NCBI GenBank assembly: GCA_017612555.1
Contig: JAGAFR010000077.1
Span: forward strand, 1-32,704
Origin: Lachnospiraceae bacterium
GTDB taxonomy: Bacteria > Bacillota > Clostridia > Lachnospirales > Lachnospiraceae
Direction: 5' to 3'
Length of the DNA: 32,704 nucleotides
The notes beneath the pieces were generated by a model, which was not told where the DNA came from, searched no databases, and saw only the letters and a program-made list of their open reading frames with translations. The first letter of the stretch is position 1. Each line of letters begins with the position of its first letter. Of this stretch, positions 22,984-31,645 are shown piece after piece. The translations under genes were made by a program, and so were the position numbers.

Positions 22984-25566
22984 TTAGCTTATCTGCCGCT
23001 TCGCAAGTTCGTAGAACATTCCCTTCTTCGCCATGAGTTCATCATAACTTCCCTGTTCCGCAATGGTTCCCTTATCCATCACTATTATCCTGTCACAATC
23101 CTTTATCGTTGACAGTCTGTGGGCTATCACGACCTTGGTGGCATCCAGTCCTTCCAGAGTCTCCACGACCTGCCGCTGCGTCATGTTATCAAGAGCAGAG
23201 GTCGCTTCATCAAGGAATATGATCCTGGGCTTACCCACTATAGCTCTGGCTATCAGTATCCTCTGACGCTGTCCACCCGATATGGTGCCTGCGCCCTCGG
23301 ATATAACGGTATGGATCCCCATGGGCATACGACGTATGTCATCGGCAAGTCCCACCTCGTCTATTGTTTCTTCAACACGCTTCATGTCAACAAACGGCGA
23401 TGTGATCGTGATATTGTCTCTTATGCTTCCGGACAGGAGTCCTCCTTCCTGTAGCACCACACCGAATTTCTTTCTCAGTTCTCTCTTATCGAGTTCGTCA
23501 ATATCCTTATTGTCATAGTATATTTTTCCGATCTGGGCCTTCTCGAATCCCAGCAGAAGCTTAAGCAGTGTGGATTTTCCGCAGCCTGATGCCCCGACGA
23601 TCGCTACATACTCGCCGGGATTTACATGGAGGCTGAAATTCTTTATTATGGGCTCCCTGTTGGGCGAATATGCAAACGTTACGTTGTCCACCTCGATCTC
23701 TCCCCTAAGTTCTCCCGGAACTTTTGCCTCCTCACTGTTTTCCGGCAGGGCATCAAGGATCGGCTTGGCATTATCGTATGCAGGTATTACCTGATTGACG
23801 TTAAACAACTGGCTTGCTATAGTCAGCATCGCCGTCGAAAAAGAACCGAAAGCAGCCATGAAGGCGGAGAACTTTCCGATGGACAGGTTCACCTTCTTAT
23901 CTATCATCATGTAGTACAGCACCATTGAAAACAGGAGTGGCGCCGACTGGGTTATCGTAGTCACCATATTGAAGAGCCGCTGCTTCTTTTCGTTGGTCTG
24001 CTGGGAGCTGACCATCTTTTCCGTATACCGAAGCAGTGCTCTGTCTTCCGTGCCGGATATCCTTATCTTGGAGATTCCCGATACGAACTGGAACAGTCTC
24101 GATCCCGCCTCTATGTCGGTCTTGACCTGTTTCTTCTCATATTTGATGTGGAACCTTGCCATTACGATGAGCAGAATGACTACCGCAAAAGTCATAAGTA
24201 CCGCCGTCTGTGTCAGGTCTTTGGAGTATTCGTGCATCCTGATCAGATACAGCAGGGAGAATAATGACGAGAATATCGTATCCATGATCCCGTTTGTAAG
24301 GACAGAGTATACCGTTGCAAGTCCCATCGCTCTCTGTCCCAGATCCGCAGAATCATAATCCCTGTAAAAGCTCTCCGGCAGATTGAAAAGGCGATCGAAA
24401 GCGGCAGACTGTACCGCATACTTCATTGAGTTCATGGAACGGAAAGTCGCGAAATTCTTCACGATTGTAAACACCACATTACCCATGGAACAGGCAAGGA
24501 GTATGGCACCGATCTGCAGGAGCGCAGGCGTGTTTCCCATGGGGATGAACTTATCATATGCCTGCTCGTTCATGTAGGGTATCAACAGCCCGGTAAGCGT
24601 TCCGACAAGAGCAAGCAGCAGAAGTCGCACAATATCAGATGTATAGACCTGCCTCATGCCGAATCCGATCACGTCAAAAACATTCAGCTTCTTTTTCGGG
24701 AAAGGCGGGTATGCCATATAAGCATTGACCTTAAGGCCCGCGGCGACTTTTGCGTTAACCTTTTTCTTTCTGCCGGTTACGGGATCGTATAAAAGATAGC
24801 TGCAGGGTCCGTTAGGCACGCAGACCACAGGGCTTTGATCCTTCTCGGTAAAGGCAAGGAAAGTTCCGCAGTCCTGACGGTACCATTTTCCCTCAAGTAC
24901 TATCTCCCTCACGGCAAAATGTGAAACACGGGCTATGTCCTTTATATCGAACCTCCTGCCGCTGCAGGTCCGGATCTGTTCAATGGGGGCTATATCCATC
25001 TTAAGGTGGCTGCACATAAAAGTCATGGCATCATACAGTGGATTGCCGGTCTCTGTAAGATCGTCGGTCTTATCCGCTGCGGAACTGTTGTCAAAAACAT
25101 CTATTACGATATCCTTGAGCCGTTCCCGGGTGCGAAGCCTCTCCTTCGAAATGGCGTACATGTATACGTCGTCCTTGACCATTTTGAGCTCATACCGCTC
25201 TATCACGGCTTCGACAAACGCCTTCTTTACATCCTTATCATCTGAGGTCTCCATAAAAAGACCGGCGGACGAAGCGAAGTCGGTAATCTTTTCATCACTA
25301 AAGCTGTCAAGGCCGGTCTCAAACTCCGCCTCATCAAGCGCTATGAAGACAAATCTCCATTCGACACCATCAGGGCGCTTCTCGTAAAATCCCGGGATCT
25401 CTTTATCCGTACCGAAAGATCCGAGAAGTATCCTGCGACCGTTCTTTCCTTCCCTGCGGGGCACGATATATACAAGCATCTCCCCCTTGGTCACCCTGTA
25501 TGAACAGTCCGAGCTTTCCGTATAATAGACGTTTCCGCCCTTTATTTTTTCCCTGTTTTGTTCCAT
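22984..25566 (-). CDS. NHLM bacteriocin-system ABC transporter, ATP-binding protein without peptidase
   Basis: This 860-aa half-transporter matches the second ABC protein of NHLM systems. A long N-terminal region (about residues 1-290) lacks a C39 protease. About six membrane helices follow (about 310-590). The ATPase has Walker A GASGCGKST (about 655), signature ISGGQRQR, Walker B IIFLDEAT and the H-loop VIAHRLS. It starts 5 nt after the stop of the C39-containing ABC gene. Paired with that protein, it probably forms a heteromeric exporter of processed NHLP peptides. The N-terminal extension may recognise leader or cargo; that is inference. Confidence 0.92.
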   Translation of the reverse strand: MEQNREKIKGGNVYYTESSDCSYRVTKGEMLVYIVPRREGKNGRRILLGSFGTDKEIPGFYEKRPDGVEWRFVFIALDEAEFETGLDSFSDEKITDFASSAGLFMETSDDKDVKKAFVEAVIERYELKMVKDDVYMYAISKERLRTRERLKDIVIDVFDNSSAADKTDDLTETGNPLYDAMTFMCSHLKMDIAPIEQIRTCSGRRFDIKDIARVSHFAVREIVLEGKWYRQDCGTFLAFTEKDQSPVVCVPNGPCSYLLYDPVTGRKKKVNAKVAAGLKVNAYMAYPPFPKKKLNVFDVIGFGMRQVYTSDIVRLLLLALVGTLTGLLIPYMNEQAYDKFIPMGNTPALLQIGAILLACSMGNVVFTIVKNFATFRSMNSMKYAVQSAAFDRLFNLPESFYRDYDSADLGQRAMGLATVYSVLTNGIMDTIFSSLFSLLYLIRMHEYSKDLTQTAVLMTFAVVILLIVMARFHIKYEKKQVKTDIEAGSRLFQFVSGISKIRISGTEDRALLRYTEKMVSSQQTNEKKQRLFNMVTTITQSAPLLFSMVLYYMMIDKKVNLSIGKFSAFMAAFGSFSTAMLTIASQLFNVNQVIPAYDNAKPILDALPENSEEAKVPGELRGEIEVDNVTFAYSPNREPIIKNFSLHVNPGEYVAIVGASGCGKSTLLKLLLGFEKAQIGKIYYDNKDIDELDKRELRKKFGVVLQEGGLLSGSIRDNITITSPFVDMKRVEETIDEVGLADDIRRMPMGIHTVISEGAGTISGGQRQRILIARAIVGKPRIIFLDEATSALDNMTQRQVVETLEGLDATKVVIAHRLSTIKDCDRIIVMDKGTIAEQGSYDELMAKKGMFYELAKRQIS

Positions 25567-25571
25567 ATACC

Positions 25572-27716
25572 CTATATATTCCGAATAAGATTCTTATAAT
25601 GCCCTTCTATTTGGGCAAGTTCCTCATGAGTTCCTCTTTGGACCACCTTTCCCTGACTCATCACTATGATCTCATCGCAGTCCCTTATCGCGGACAGACG
25701 ATGGGCCACGATGATGCAGGTGCAGCCTCTCTTCTTTATATTGTCTATGACCTTTTTTTCCGTTATGGGGTCAAGTGCACTGGTCGCTTCATCCATCACT
25801 ATGATGCTGGGATTGGTGGCAAGCGCCCTTGCTATCTCGAGTCTCTGTTTCTGTCCTCCCGACAGTTCGCTGCCGCCCTCCGACAGCTCATAGTCATACG
25901 CACCCGGCTTGGAAGTGATCACGTCATGTATGCAGGCATCCTTTGCGGCATTTATCATATCCGCATCATCAATGTATCTGTTCCACATGGTGAGGTTATC
26001 TCTTACCGTTCCCGAGAAGATGGTTATCTCCTGGCTCACCGTGGATACGCTTGAAAAGAACGTCTCTACAGGAATGTCCTTTGAATCAACGCCGTCAAAC
26101 CAAAGCTGCCCGGACCAGGGTATATAAAGCCCCGAGCAGATCTTGGCCACTGTTGACTTGCCGCTTCCCGACTCTCCAACGAATGCTATGGATTGACCGC
26201 TTTCAAGGTTGAATTCAAAGTCTTCTATGAGGGGATTTTCCAATACGTTATAGCCAAAGGATATTCCCTCGAGCGTGATCTGCCCCGTAAGCTTCGTATC
26301 GATGATCTGCTTTCCGACGTTGCTGAACCTTACATCCTCCTTGTACTTCATCACGTCGTCCACGCGGTTCATATCAGCCTTCATTGTCTGTATCCTTTGT
26401 ATGAAGCCTGCAAGTGAGCTGACCGGCGCGGAAAACGAAGACATAAGTCCGGTATATGCCACAAGCATTCCGGATGTCATATCTCCTCTTATAACAAGTA
26501 TGCCTCCTACAACGAGCGTTGCCACTGTCAGCAGCTGGTTCGACACCGACGGTATCGCGTTGAGTAATTCCTGTCTCAGTCCTACTACCTGCTCCATCTG
26601 TATGTTTTTGGCATAGTTACCCAGCAGACGGCTTATAAACTCATTCTCACTTCCGGACGCTTTGAGCGTGTCCGTTACGGACAGTCCCGAAAAGAGGGTG
26701 CCCACAAGCTTTCCCTGTTCCTGCTGCGACCTGATGGAAACATCCTTGATAGCACGTGCGCACGATGCCATGAGAACAAGATTGACCGTCGTGAACAGCA
26801 GTCCGATCGCCGTCAGAAGCGGAGAGTATATGAACAGAAGTATCAGATAGAAGGCCGCTACGAAACAGTTGAGAATGTTCTCGGCAAGATCGCTCGTTAA
26901 GAACATATTGACATTATTGTTATTCGTAACACGTTGTGAAAGATCTCCCGCGTATCTTTGATCGAAAAAGCTGATGGGAAGTCTTAAGAGATGTGCGAGC
27001 ATCTTCTGGGAACTTATAAGCATCATCTTTTTCTGCAGGCTTATAAGCGTTCTTCCCCGGAACCACGAAAGAAGGAACTTGACGATGAAGGTGCCCAGCA
27101 TTACGGCCGTAAGCGCGGGCATCCACTCCCATTGTCCGTCAAGCAGGACAGTATCTATGAAGATCTGAGAAAATATCGGTATCAGAAGCCCGGGCAGCAC
27201 AAGGAACAGTCCCATGACGACAAGTGCCGCCAGCACACTGTACTCACTCTTGAGTCTGTCCATTATGAAGGCCAGCAATGTGCTTGGCTTCTTTGATCTT
27301 TTGAATTCAGAGGTGGGCTCGAAGGTCAGGACTATACCCGTATAACACTGGTCAATGTCATTTAACGTAAGCTTCCTTCTGCCTATGGCGGGGTCGTTTA
27401 TTATGTAGTAATCGCCCTTACGGCCTTCCCACACCACGAAGTGATTGAAATTCCAATAGAGTATGCACGGCACCGGCAGTTTAAACAGACCATCAAGATC
27501 CTTTCTCAGGCCATGCACTTCGAGACCGAACTTTTTGCCGGCACGTACTATATTGTTGGCGTTACAGCCGTCTCTGGATACGCCGGTTTCTATGCGCATC
27601 TGCTCAAGCGGAACATAACGTCCATAGTAACCCAGTATCATGGAAAGAGAAGCAGCTCCGCATTCGGTAGCTTCCATCTGATAGACGGTAGGAGTCTTTG
27701 CGTAGTGCCTCGCCAT
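25572..27716 (-). CDS. NHLM bacteriocin-system ABC transporter with C39 leader peptidase
   Basis: The N-terminal C39 peptidase of this 714-aa protein has the catalytic Cys19 in YQMEATECGAASLSMILG, His92 in NHFVVWEG and Asp108 in IINDPAIG, so it appears active. It would cut the precursors after GG. Membrane helices occupy about residues 165-440. The ATPase has GESGSGKST (about 505), ELSGGQKQR and IIVMDEATSALD. Its ATG overlaps the stop of the HlyD-like gene by one base (TAATG). Together with that adaptor and the second ABC protein it forms the dedicated export machine for the three NHLP precursors. Confidence 0.95.
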   Translation of the reverse strand: MARHYAKTPTVYQMEATECGAASLSMILGYYGRYVPLEQMRIETGVSRDGCNANNIVRAGKKFGLEVHGLRKDLDGLFKLPVPCILYWNFNHFVVWEGRKGDYYIINDPAIGRRKLTLNDIDQCYTGIVLTFEPTSEFKRSKKPSTLLAFIMDRLKSEYSVLAALVVMGLFLVLPGLLIPIFSQIFIDTVLLDGQWEWMPALTAVMLGTFIVKFLLSWFRGRTLISLQKKMMLISSQKMLAHLLRLPISFFDQRYAGDLSQRVTNNNNVNMFLTSDLAENILNCFVAAFYLILLFIYSPLLTAIGLLFTTVNLVLMASCARAIKDVSIRSQQEQGKLVGTLFSGLSVTDTLKASGSENEFISRLLGNYAKNIQMEQVVGLRQELLNAIPSVSNQLLTVATLVVGGILVIRGDMTSGMLVAYTGLMSSFSAPVSSLAGFIQRIQTMKADMNRVDDVMKYKEDVRFSNVGKQIIDTKLTGQITLEGISFGYNVLENPLIEDFEFNLESGQSIAFVGESGSGKSTVAKICSGLYIPWSGQLWFDGVDSKDIPVETFFSSVSTVSQEITIFSGTVRDNLTMWNRYIDDADMINAAKDACIHDVITSKPGAYDYELSEGGSELSGGQKQRLEIARALATNPSIIVMDEATSALDPITEKKVIDNIKKRGCTCIIVAHRLSAIRDCDEIIVMSQGKVVQRGTHEELAQIEGHYKNLIRNI

Positions 27717-29506
27717 TACGTGTTGCTCTCCTTCTTCTTGTTCGGATCCGCATCAAGCTTTTCCTTGATATAGGGGATTATCATGCTGATGGGTGCCTTC
27801 TCTTCTATTACCGTATCGGTAGCAACTATGGTTCCCGGATCTATCGTTATCACGGCACCCTTCTTACTCGACCATTTATAGCCGCTTGCCGTTGAAGGGT
27901 CTTTTTCAAGCTCACATACAACTTCAACGACTGCACCTTTCTGAAGGAAAGTGTTTACCAATGCCGAGTTGCCGAGCTGATTCATCATCTCCTCCTCAGA
28001 GGTGACATAGTTCGCTACGTCAGTAACCACAGCCTTCATATGACCGTATTCCTCTTTATTTATGGTCGAAGGATATACTTTGACTTCCATGCCGGGCTTT
28101 ATCTTTCTTCCGTCCGAAGCAGGAACATAACATATAACCACATCTTCATCGTATACCACGGTGTCATCAAATTGATCTTTAACGGAAGTCTTGGCAGCAC
28201 CGGCATTCACCCTTACCTCGTGGTTCTTCTGTGATATGCTGCACACGGCGGAGCCCTGCTGAACAGGATTTCCTATGCTGATGTTAAGGTCAACTATGTA
28301 GCCGCTCAATGTGGATCTGATCTCGGTGTCATCAAGCTGCTCCCTGGCCTTTCTTATCTGTTGATCGAGGCTATCAAGTGCCGTGGCTTTGGCACTCTCA
28401 AACTGTTTCTCCAATGCCTCATACTGATTGCCTACCCCCAAGCCCTCGGATGAAACCTGTACTTCAAGCTGTGCGACTGCATCCTCGAGGCTTCGCAGCT
28501 GAGACAGCTGCGTATTGTAATCATTTAATGCAAGGTTATAATTGTCGGACTGCTGAGAGGCGAAGGTCTGCTTGGCAAGCCTTAATTCCTCAGTGTAGAT
28601 ATATGCCTGTGCCGTAGTGTAAAAACAGCTTTCGGCACTTCCGAGATCATTGCTTCTCCTGTCGACCTCAGCCTGTAATTCGCTCTCCTGTGATTTTAGC
28701 TGAGCAAGGGCTTTCTTGGCATCATCGCGCTCACCTTCAAGAGAAGTATCTCCTTCATCGATCGCTTTGTTCAGCTCCTTTATCTCCCGTTCCAGCTGCT
28801 TCATCTTCTCATCATTTTGAGCTTTGAAATCAACAAGAGTGGTCTTTGCAGATTCATACAAAGTACTGGCTCCGCTGTACCTTGATGACGCTGTCTGATA
28901 TTCCAGCTGTTCCTTGGTGTCCGTACCGGGGTTCATGGTCGCATAGAACATATTGTGCGCAAGTTGCATCTTGCCCTGCGCATCGTTTGTTTTTTTCTGC
29001 TGCTCTGCAAGCTGTTTTCTGCGCATCGCAAGCATTTTCTCACTGCCCGTCAGATTTGCGCTTATCGTAAGAAGCTGTGCCTTGGTGTCAATAAGTCCCT
29101 GATTATCACCGGTCGCTATATCGCCTTCCGAGGTGAGGGTAACTGCCTCGACTTTTGATTTTCTGTCAGTGAGGAGTTCTATGTTCTCCTGTGCTTTCTC
29201 GGTGTTGTACCTTGCTATTACCTGACCTTCGGTTACCGCGTCACCCTTATCGACGTAGATCTCTTCCACTATACCCGCAGTCTTGGAATACATTGTGTGT
29301 ATCCCTCCCTTGCTCATATAGATACCCGAAGTCTGTACGTCTATGGGGAGCCTGCCGAGAATAGACCAGATCAATAAGACACTCAGTATGATTACACCGC
29401 CCAACGCCGCAAGCCAGAAGCTCGGAGATATGATCCTTATCATAGCGTCAAGCTGTTCCGGAGAAGCCTGCTTGTCCAATGCCGCTTTTCTGTATATTAT
29501 CGCCAT
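27716..29506 (-). CDS. NHLP bacteriocin-system secretion protein (HlyD-like adaptor)
   Basis: This 596-aa membrane-fusion-type protein has a short cytoplasmic N-terminus and one transmembrane helix (about residues 31-52, LAALGGVIILSVLLIWSILG). A biotinyl-lipoyl-like half-domain follows (GIVEEIYVDKGDAVTEGQVI). A long Gln/Lys/Glu-rich coiled coil (about 95-395) is next, then the second lipoyl half (RSTLSGYIVDLNISIGNPVQ) and a beta-barrel C-terminus. It links the ABC exporter to the cell envelope. It is the first gene of the export/modification operon, with an operator-bearing promoter 50-85 bp upstream, and its stop overlaps the C39 ABC start. Confidence 0.93.
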   Translation of the reverse strand: MAIIYRKAALDKQASPEQLDAMIRIISPSFWLAALGGVIILSVLLIWSILGRLPIDVQTSGIYMSKGGIHTMYSKTAGIVEEIYVDKGDAVTEGQVIARYNTEKAQENIELLTDRKSKVEAVTLTSEGDIATGDNQGLIDTKAQLLTISANLTGSEKMLAMRRKQLAEQQKKTNDAQGKMQLAHNMFYATMNPGTDTKEQLEYQTASSRYSGASTLYESAKTTLVDFKAQNDEKMKQLEREIKELNKAIDEGDTSLEGERDDAKKALAQLKSQESELQAEVDRRSNDLGSAESCFYTTAQAYIYTEELRLAKQTFASQQSDNYNLALNDYNTQLSQLRSLEDAVAQLEVQVSSEGLGVGNQYEALEKQFESAKATALDSLDQQIRKAREQLDDTEIRSTLSGYIVDLNISIGNPVQQGSAVCSISQKNHEVRVNAGAAKTSVKDQFDDTVVYDEDVVICYVPASDGRKIKPGMEVKVYPSTINKEEYGHMKAVVTDVANYVTSEEEMMNQLGNSALVNTFLQKGAVVEVVCELEKDPSTASGYKWSSKKGAVITIDPGTIVATDTVIEEKAPISMIIPYIKEKLDADPNKKKESNT

Positions 29507-29555
29507 TTTATGCCAACCTTGCCCTTTTTACCTGAGATTGTATTTACGGTTAGAC

Positions 29556-29590
29556 ATTGTAACACATAAAACGGGACAAAAGCGGGACAA
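29556..29590 (-). promoter_or_regulatory. Activator-type promoter of the export/modification operon with 11-bp-period direct repeat
   Basis: On the minus strand TTTGTCCCGCTTTTGTCCC is followed by exactly 11 bp and TACAAT (29556-29561). The two TTGTCCC units correspond to GGGACAA at 29584-29590 and 29573-29579, with an 11-bp period. The layout is the same, base for base in spacing, as at the precursor promoter (19352-19386). The element lies between the exporter operon and the divergent regulator gene, so it may also influence the regulator. Confidence 0.75.
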
Positions 29591-29609
29591 ACGGTTTATT
29601 TTTTTGGTT

Positions 29610-29638
29610 TTGTAATGCCTTATGTTTTAGGTTATACT
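29610..29638 (+). promoter_or_regulatory. Promoter of the regulator gene, probably giving a leaderless transcript
   Basis: TTGTAA (29610-29615), a 17-bp spacer and TATACT (29633-29638) are followed by only 6 nt before ATG 29645. Transcription would then start at or near the A of the start codon. No Shine-Dalgarno sequence precedes this ATG, which agrees with leaderless translation. Confidence 0.55.
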
Positions 29639-29644
29639 CTATCC

Positions 29645-30421
29645 ATGAATATTCTGTTGGTGGACGATGAACCACAAGTATTAAAACAAATGAAAAAGAT
29701 CGTTTCCGCTGCTGTCCCCGATTCCAACATATGGACAGCGGGCAACGGTAAAAAGGCTGTAGAACTCGTGGAAGAGGTTTATCCCGAAGTCGTATTCCTT
29801 GACATAATGATGCCGGGGCAGAACGGACTTGAAGTTGCAAAAGCCGTACAATCCGTAAATCCTCTGACGAACATCATCATGGTTACGGCACACGGGGAAT
29901 ATGCTCTTGATGCGCTCGATCTCTTCGTCAGCGGCTTTATATTGAAACCAGCGGATGAGGAGGGTATAAGACGCATGATGGCAAACCTCCGACATCCTGC
30001 TGCGGCGGTGCATAAGGGACTTTATGTCAGATGCTTTGGAAATTTCGAAGTCTTCAAGGACGGAGTCCCGATCAGATTTGAGCGAAGCAGATCCAAGGAA
30101 GTATTCGCTTATCTGGTTGACAGATGCGGCGCTGCCGTAAGCGTAAGCCAGATATGCGCCGCAATATGGGAGGACACTCAGGGAAAGAGTTCCAGCTATT
30201 GCCGTAAGCTTTTGCGAAACCTGTACAAAAGGTTCGAAGAGCTGGGGTACTCCGAGGTGCTCAGCTTCGACCGGAATTCCTATGCAGTCCTTACGGATAA
30301 GCTTCCGTGTGATTACTACAAAATGCTCAGAAGCGATCATCCAAGGAAGCATGTTTCGGAATACATGAACCAGTACAGCTGGGCCGAATATACCGCAGGA
30401 AGCCTGTCCGAACCCTCCTGA
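29645..30421 (+). CDS. Response regulator with SARP/OmpR-like winged helix; likely cluster activator
   Basis: This 258-aa protein has an N-terminal receiver (LLVDDEP, phospho-acceptor D53 in VVFLDIMMPGQNG, Thr in VTAHG, Lys in FILKPAD). After about residue 125 comes a winged helix resembling the DNA-binding part of SARP/BTAD proteins (CFGNFEVFKDGVPIRFERSR, VSVSQICAAIWED, KLLRNLYKRFEELG, then a beta hairpin). I chose ATG 29645 because it places the receiver's first strand at the N-terminus. The upstream ATG 29615 overlaps the promoter. No kinase gene is adjacent, so the partner is unknown; the hybrid kinases at 5.9-13.5 kb are candidates. The 11-bp-period repeats at 29573-29590 and 19369-19386 are its likely sites. 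It is followed after 42 bp by the HExxH protein gene. Confidence 0.9.
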   Translation: MNILLVDDEPQVLKQMKKIVSAAVPDSNIWTAGNGKKAVELVEEVYPEVVFLDIMMPGQNGLEVAKAVQSVNPLTNIIMVTAHGEYALDALDLFVSGFILKPADEEGIRRMMANLRHPAAAVHKGLYVRCFGNFEVFKDGVPIRFERSRSKEVFAYLVDRCGAAVSVSQICAAIWEDTQGKSSSYCRKLLRNLYKRFEELGYSEVLSFDRNSYAVLTDKLPCDYYKMLRSDHPRKHVSEYMNQYSWAEYTAGSLSEPS

Positions 30422-30463
30422 TCGGGCCGGACAAGATAATACAAATAATGGCAGGGTGAGAAA

Positions 30464-31369
30464 ATGGAAGAACTTCACGGAACCGAAGTGCTGACCCGGC
30501 TGGCAAAGGTGTATCAGCAGCTGTATATCGCACCGGGCCGGGACAAAACAAGCGAATATGATGATGTCGTAAAGAGAGGGCACGAAATATCCGAAGGGAG
30601 CCTGAGTCACTTTACAACAAGCGAAAAAGACAGTCTGGTATATGAGGATACTCCCGCAGGCAAGGTATGTGTGATAACCTTATATCACAGGCAGGATTTC
30701 GTTACATTCCTGCAGATAATGGCGGGGCGCTGCGAACTTACGGATATTCCCGACACTCAAGGTGCTTCCATAATAGACGGTGTAGCAAACTGGGAAAAGA
30801 TACGTGCCCATAAGGATGATTTTTACAAAGAAGAGAACGCAAAGGGAAATCCCTGCCCCGACTGGCCGGCCGAATTCAGGCGGTTTACTTCGGATAAAAA
30901 GAATTATCTTGATACTCTTATCGTGTTGTCAGTCGGACCATACAGCGGTGTAAGCGCAGACAGGATGGGACTGTCAGAGGACGAGTGGCTGCCTCTTTCC
31001 CACACGATCAGAAAGCACCACGAATGCACGCACTTTATCTGTCGCAGGAAATATCCGGATCTGAAAGATGCGATATGGGACGAACTCGTGGCTGATGCAG
31101 TGGGTATCTACGCAGCATTTGATCATTTTGACCCACAGATGGAGAAAATCTTTCTCGGCATAGAGGGTGACCATTATACGAAAGGCCGGCTTGAAAACTA
31201 TGTCGAAGCTTCCTCCGACTCGGAAAAGCTTGTCAAGATCGAAGAAATGACAGGCAAGATCATACGGGTACTTGAACAGTTCGAAAAAATCACATCAGAT
31301 AATCCCTGCCCGGATCCCTATGATATAGCCATAATGCTCGAAGAGTCAGCATTTTCTCCTTTTGCATGA
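30464..31369 (+). CDS. Putative zinc metalloprotease (HExxH) of the RiPP cluster
   Basis: I do not recognise a named family for this 301-aa protein, but it has HECTH at residues 186-190. A DELVADAVG segment follows 16 residues later, with E207 as a candidate third zinc ligand, the gluzincin-like arrangement HExxH...E(x)xAD. There is no signal peptide or membrane helix, so it is cytoplasmic. It has an AGGGTGAG ribosome binding site and follows the regulator in the same direction, 42 bp downstream, apparently co-transcribed. Possible roles are leader trimming, degradation of mis-modified peptide or self-immunity; all are inferred. Its 3' end overlaps by 24 bp the convergent FeoB-associated gene. 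Confidence 0.72.
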   Translation: MEELHGTEVLTRLAKVYQQLYIAPGRDKTSEYDDVVKRGHEISEGSLSHFTTSEKDSLVYEDTPAGKVCVITLYHRQDFVTFLQIMAGRCELTDIPDTQGASIIDGVANWEKIRAHKDDFYKEENAKGNPCPDWPAEFRRFTSDKKNYLDTLIVLSVGPYSGVSADRMGLSEDEWLPLSHTIRKHHECTHFICRRKYPDLKDAIWDELVADAVGIYAAFDHFDPQMEKIFLGIEGDHYTKGRLENYVEASSDSEKLVKIEEMTGKIIRVLEQFEKITSDNPCPDPYDIAIMLEESAFSPFA

Positions 31370-31504
31370 CTTGCACTCTCCTTTGCAGGAAGAGCTACCA
31401 TTCTTTTTATCTTTTATCATTTTGAAGATCACGGCCGTTACCATGGCAATGAGTATCAGCGACACAACTATATTTCCGATATTTGCCGTTATCCATGTGA
31501 TCAT
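31346..31504 (-). CDS. FeoB-associated Cys-rich membrane protein
   Basis: This 52-aa product has one transmembrane helix (residues about 5-28, ITANIGNIVVSLILIAMVTA) followed by a Lys/Cys tail (KDKKNG...CKGECKSCKRRKC). This is the classic layout of the small protein found next to FeoB ferrous-iron transporters in Firmicutes. GGGGG lies 6 nt before ATG 31504, a strong ribosome binding site. No feoB is present in the window, which is unusual; upstream on its strand is a 140-bp non-coding stretch. It converges with and overlaps the end of the HExxH gene. Confidence 0.8.
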   Translation of the reverse strand: MITWITANIGNIVVSLILIAMVTAVIFKMIKDKKNGSSSCKGECKSCKRRKC

Positions 31505-31541
31505 CCGATACCCCCTTCGTATGCTATCTTGATCATATCGT

Positions 31542-31569
31542 CTATCCCTGCTTCTTCGAAGCAGGATAG
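31542..31569. other. Hairpin upstream of the FeoB-associated gene
   Basis: CTATC-C-CTGCTTC, a TTC loop, then GAAGCAG-GATAG form a 12-bp inverted repeat with one bulged C. No T-tract follows on either strand, so it is not a typical terminator. It would sit in the 5' leader of the FeoB-associated gene. Confidence 0.4.
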
Positions 31570-31574
31570 CCCCA

Positions 31575-31596
31575 GGTATCAGTTTGGTATCAGTTT
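31575..31596. repeat. Perfect tandem 11-bp direct repeat
   Basis: GGTATCAGTTT occurs twice head to tail with no gap (31575-31585, 31586-31596). The 11-bp period is what a tandem-binding regulator would use. Its sequence is unrelated to the RiPP-cluster element. The rest of the 31505-31645 gap holds only the hairpin described above and nothing else I can call. Confidence 0.5.
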
Positions 31597-31645
31597 TTCT
31601 TAAGCCAGAACAGTGGGATGACTATCGCTCTTTTCACCCCCTAAA

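Noticed and set aside
30540-30546. GGGACAA unit in the HExxH gene
   Set aside because: Single copy inside coding sequence, without the 11-bp partner or a -10 at the right distance.
31590-31637. Possible 15-codon GTG-started peptide (minus strand)
   Set aside because: Too short, no properly spaced ribosome binding site and it overlaps the tandem repeat.
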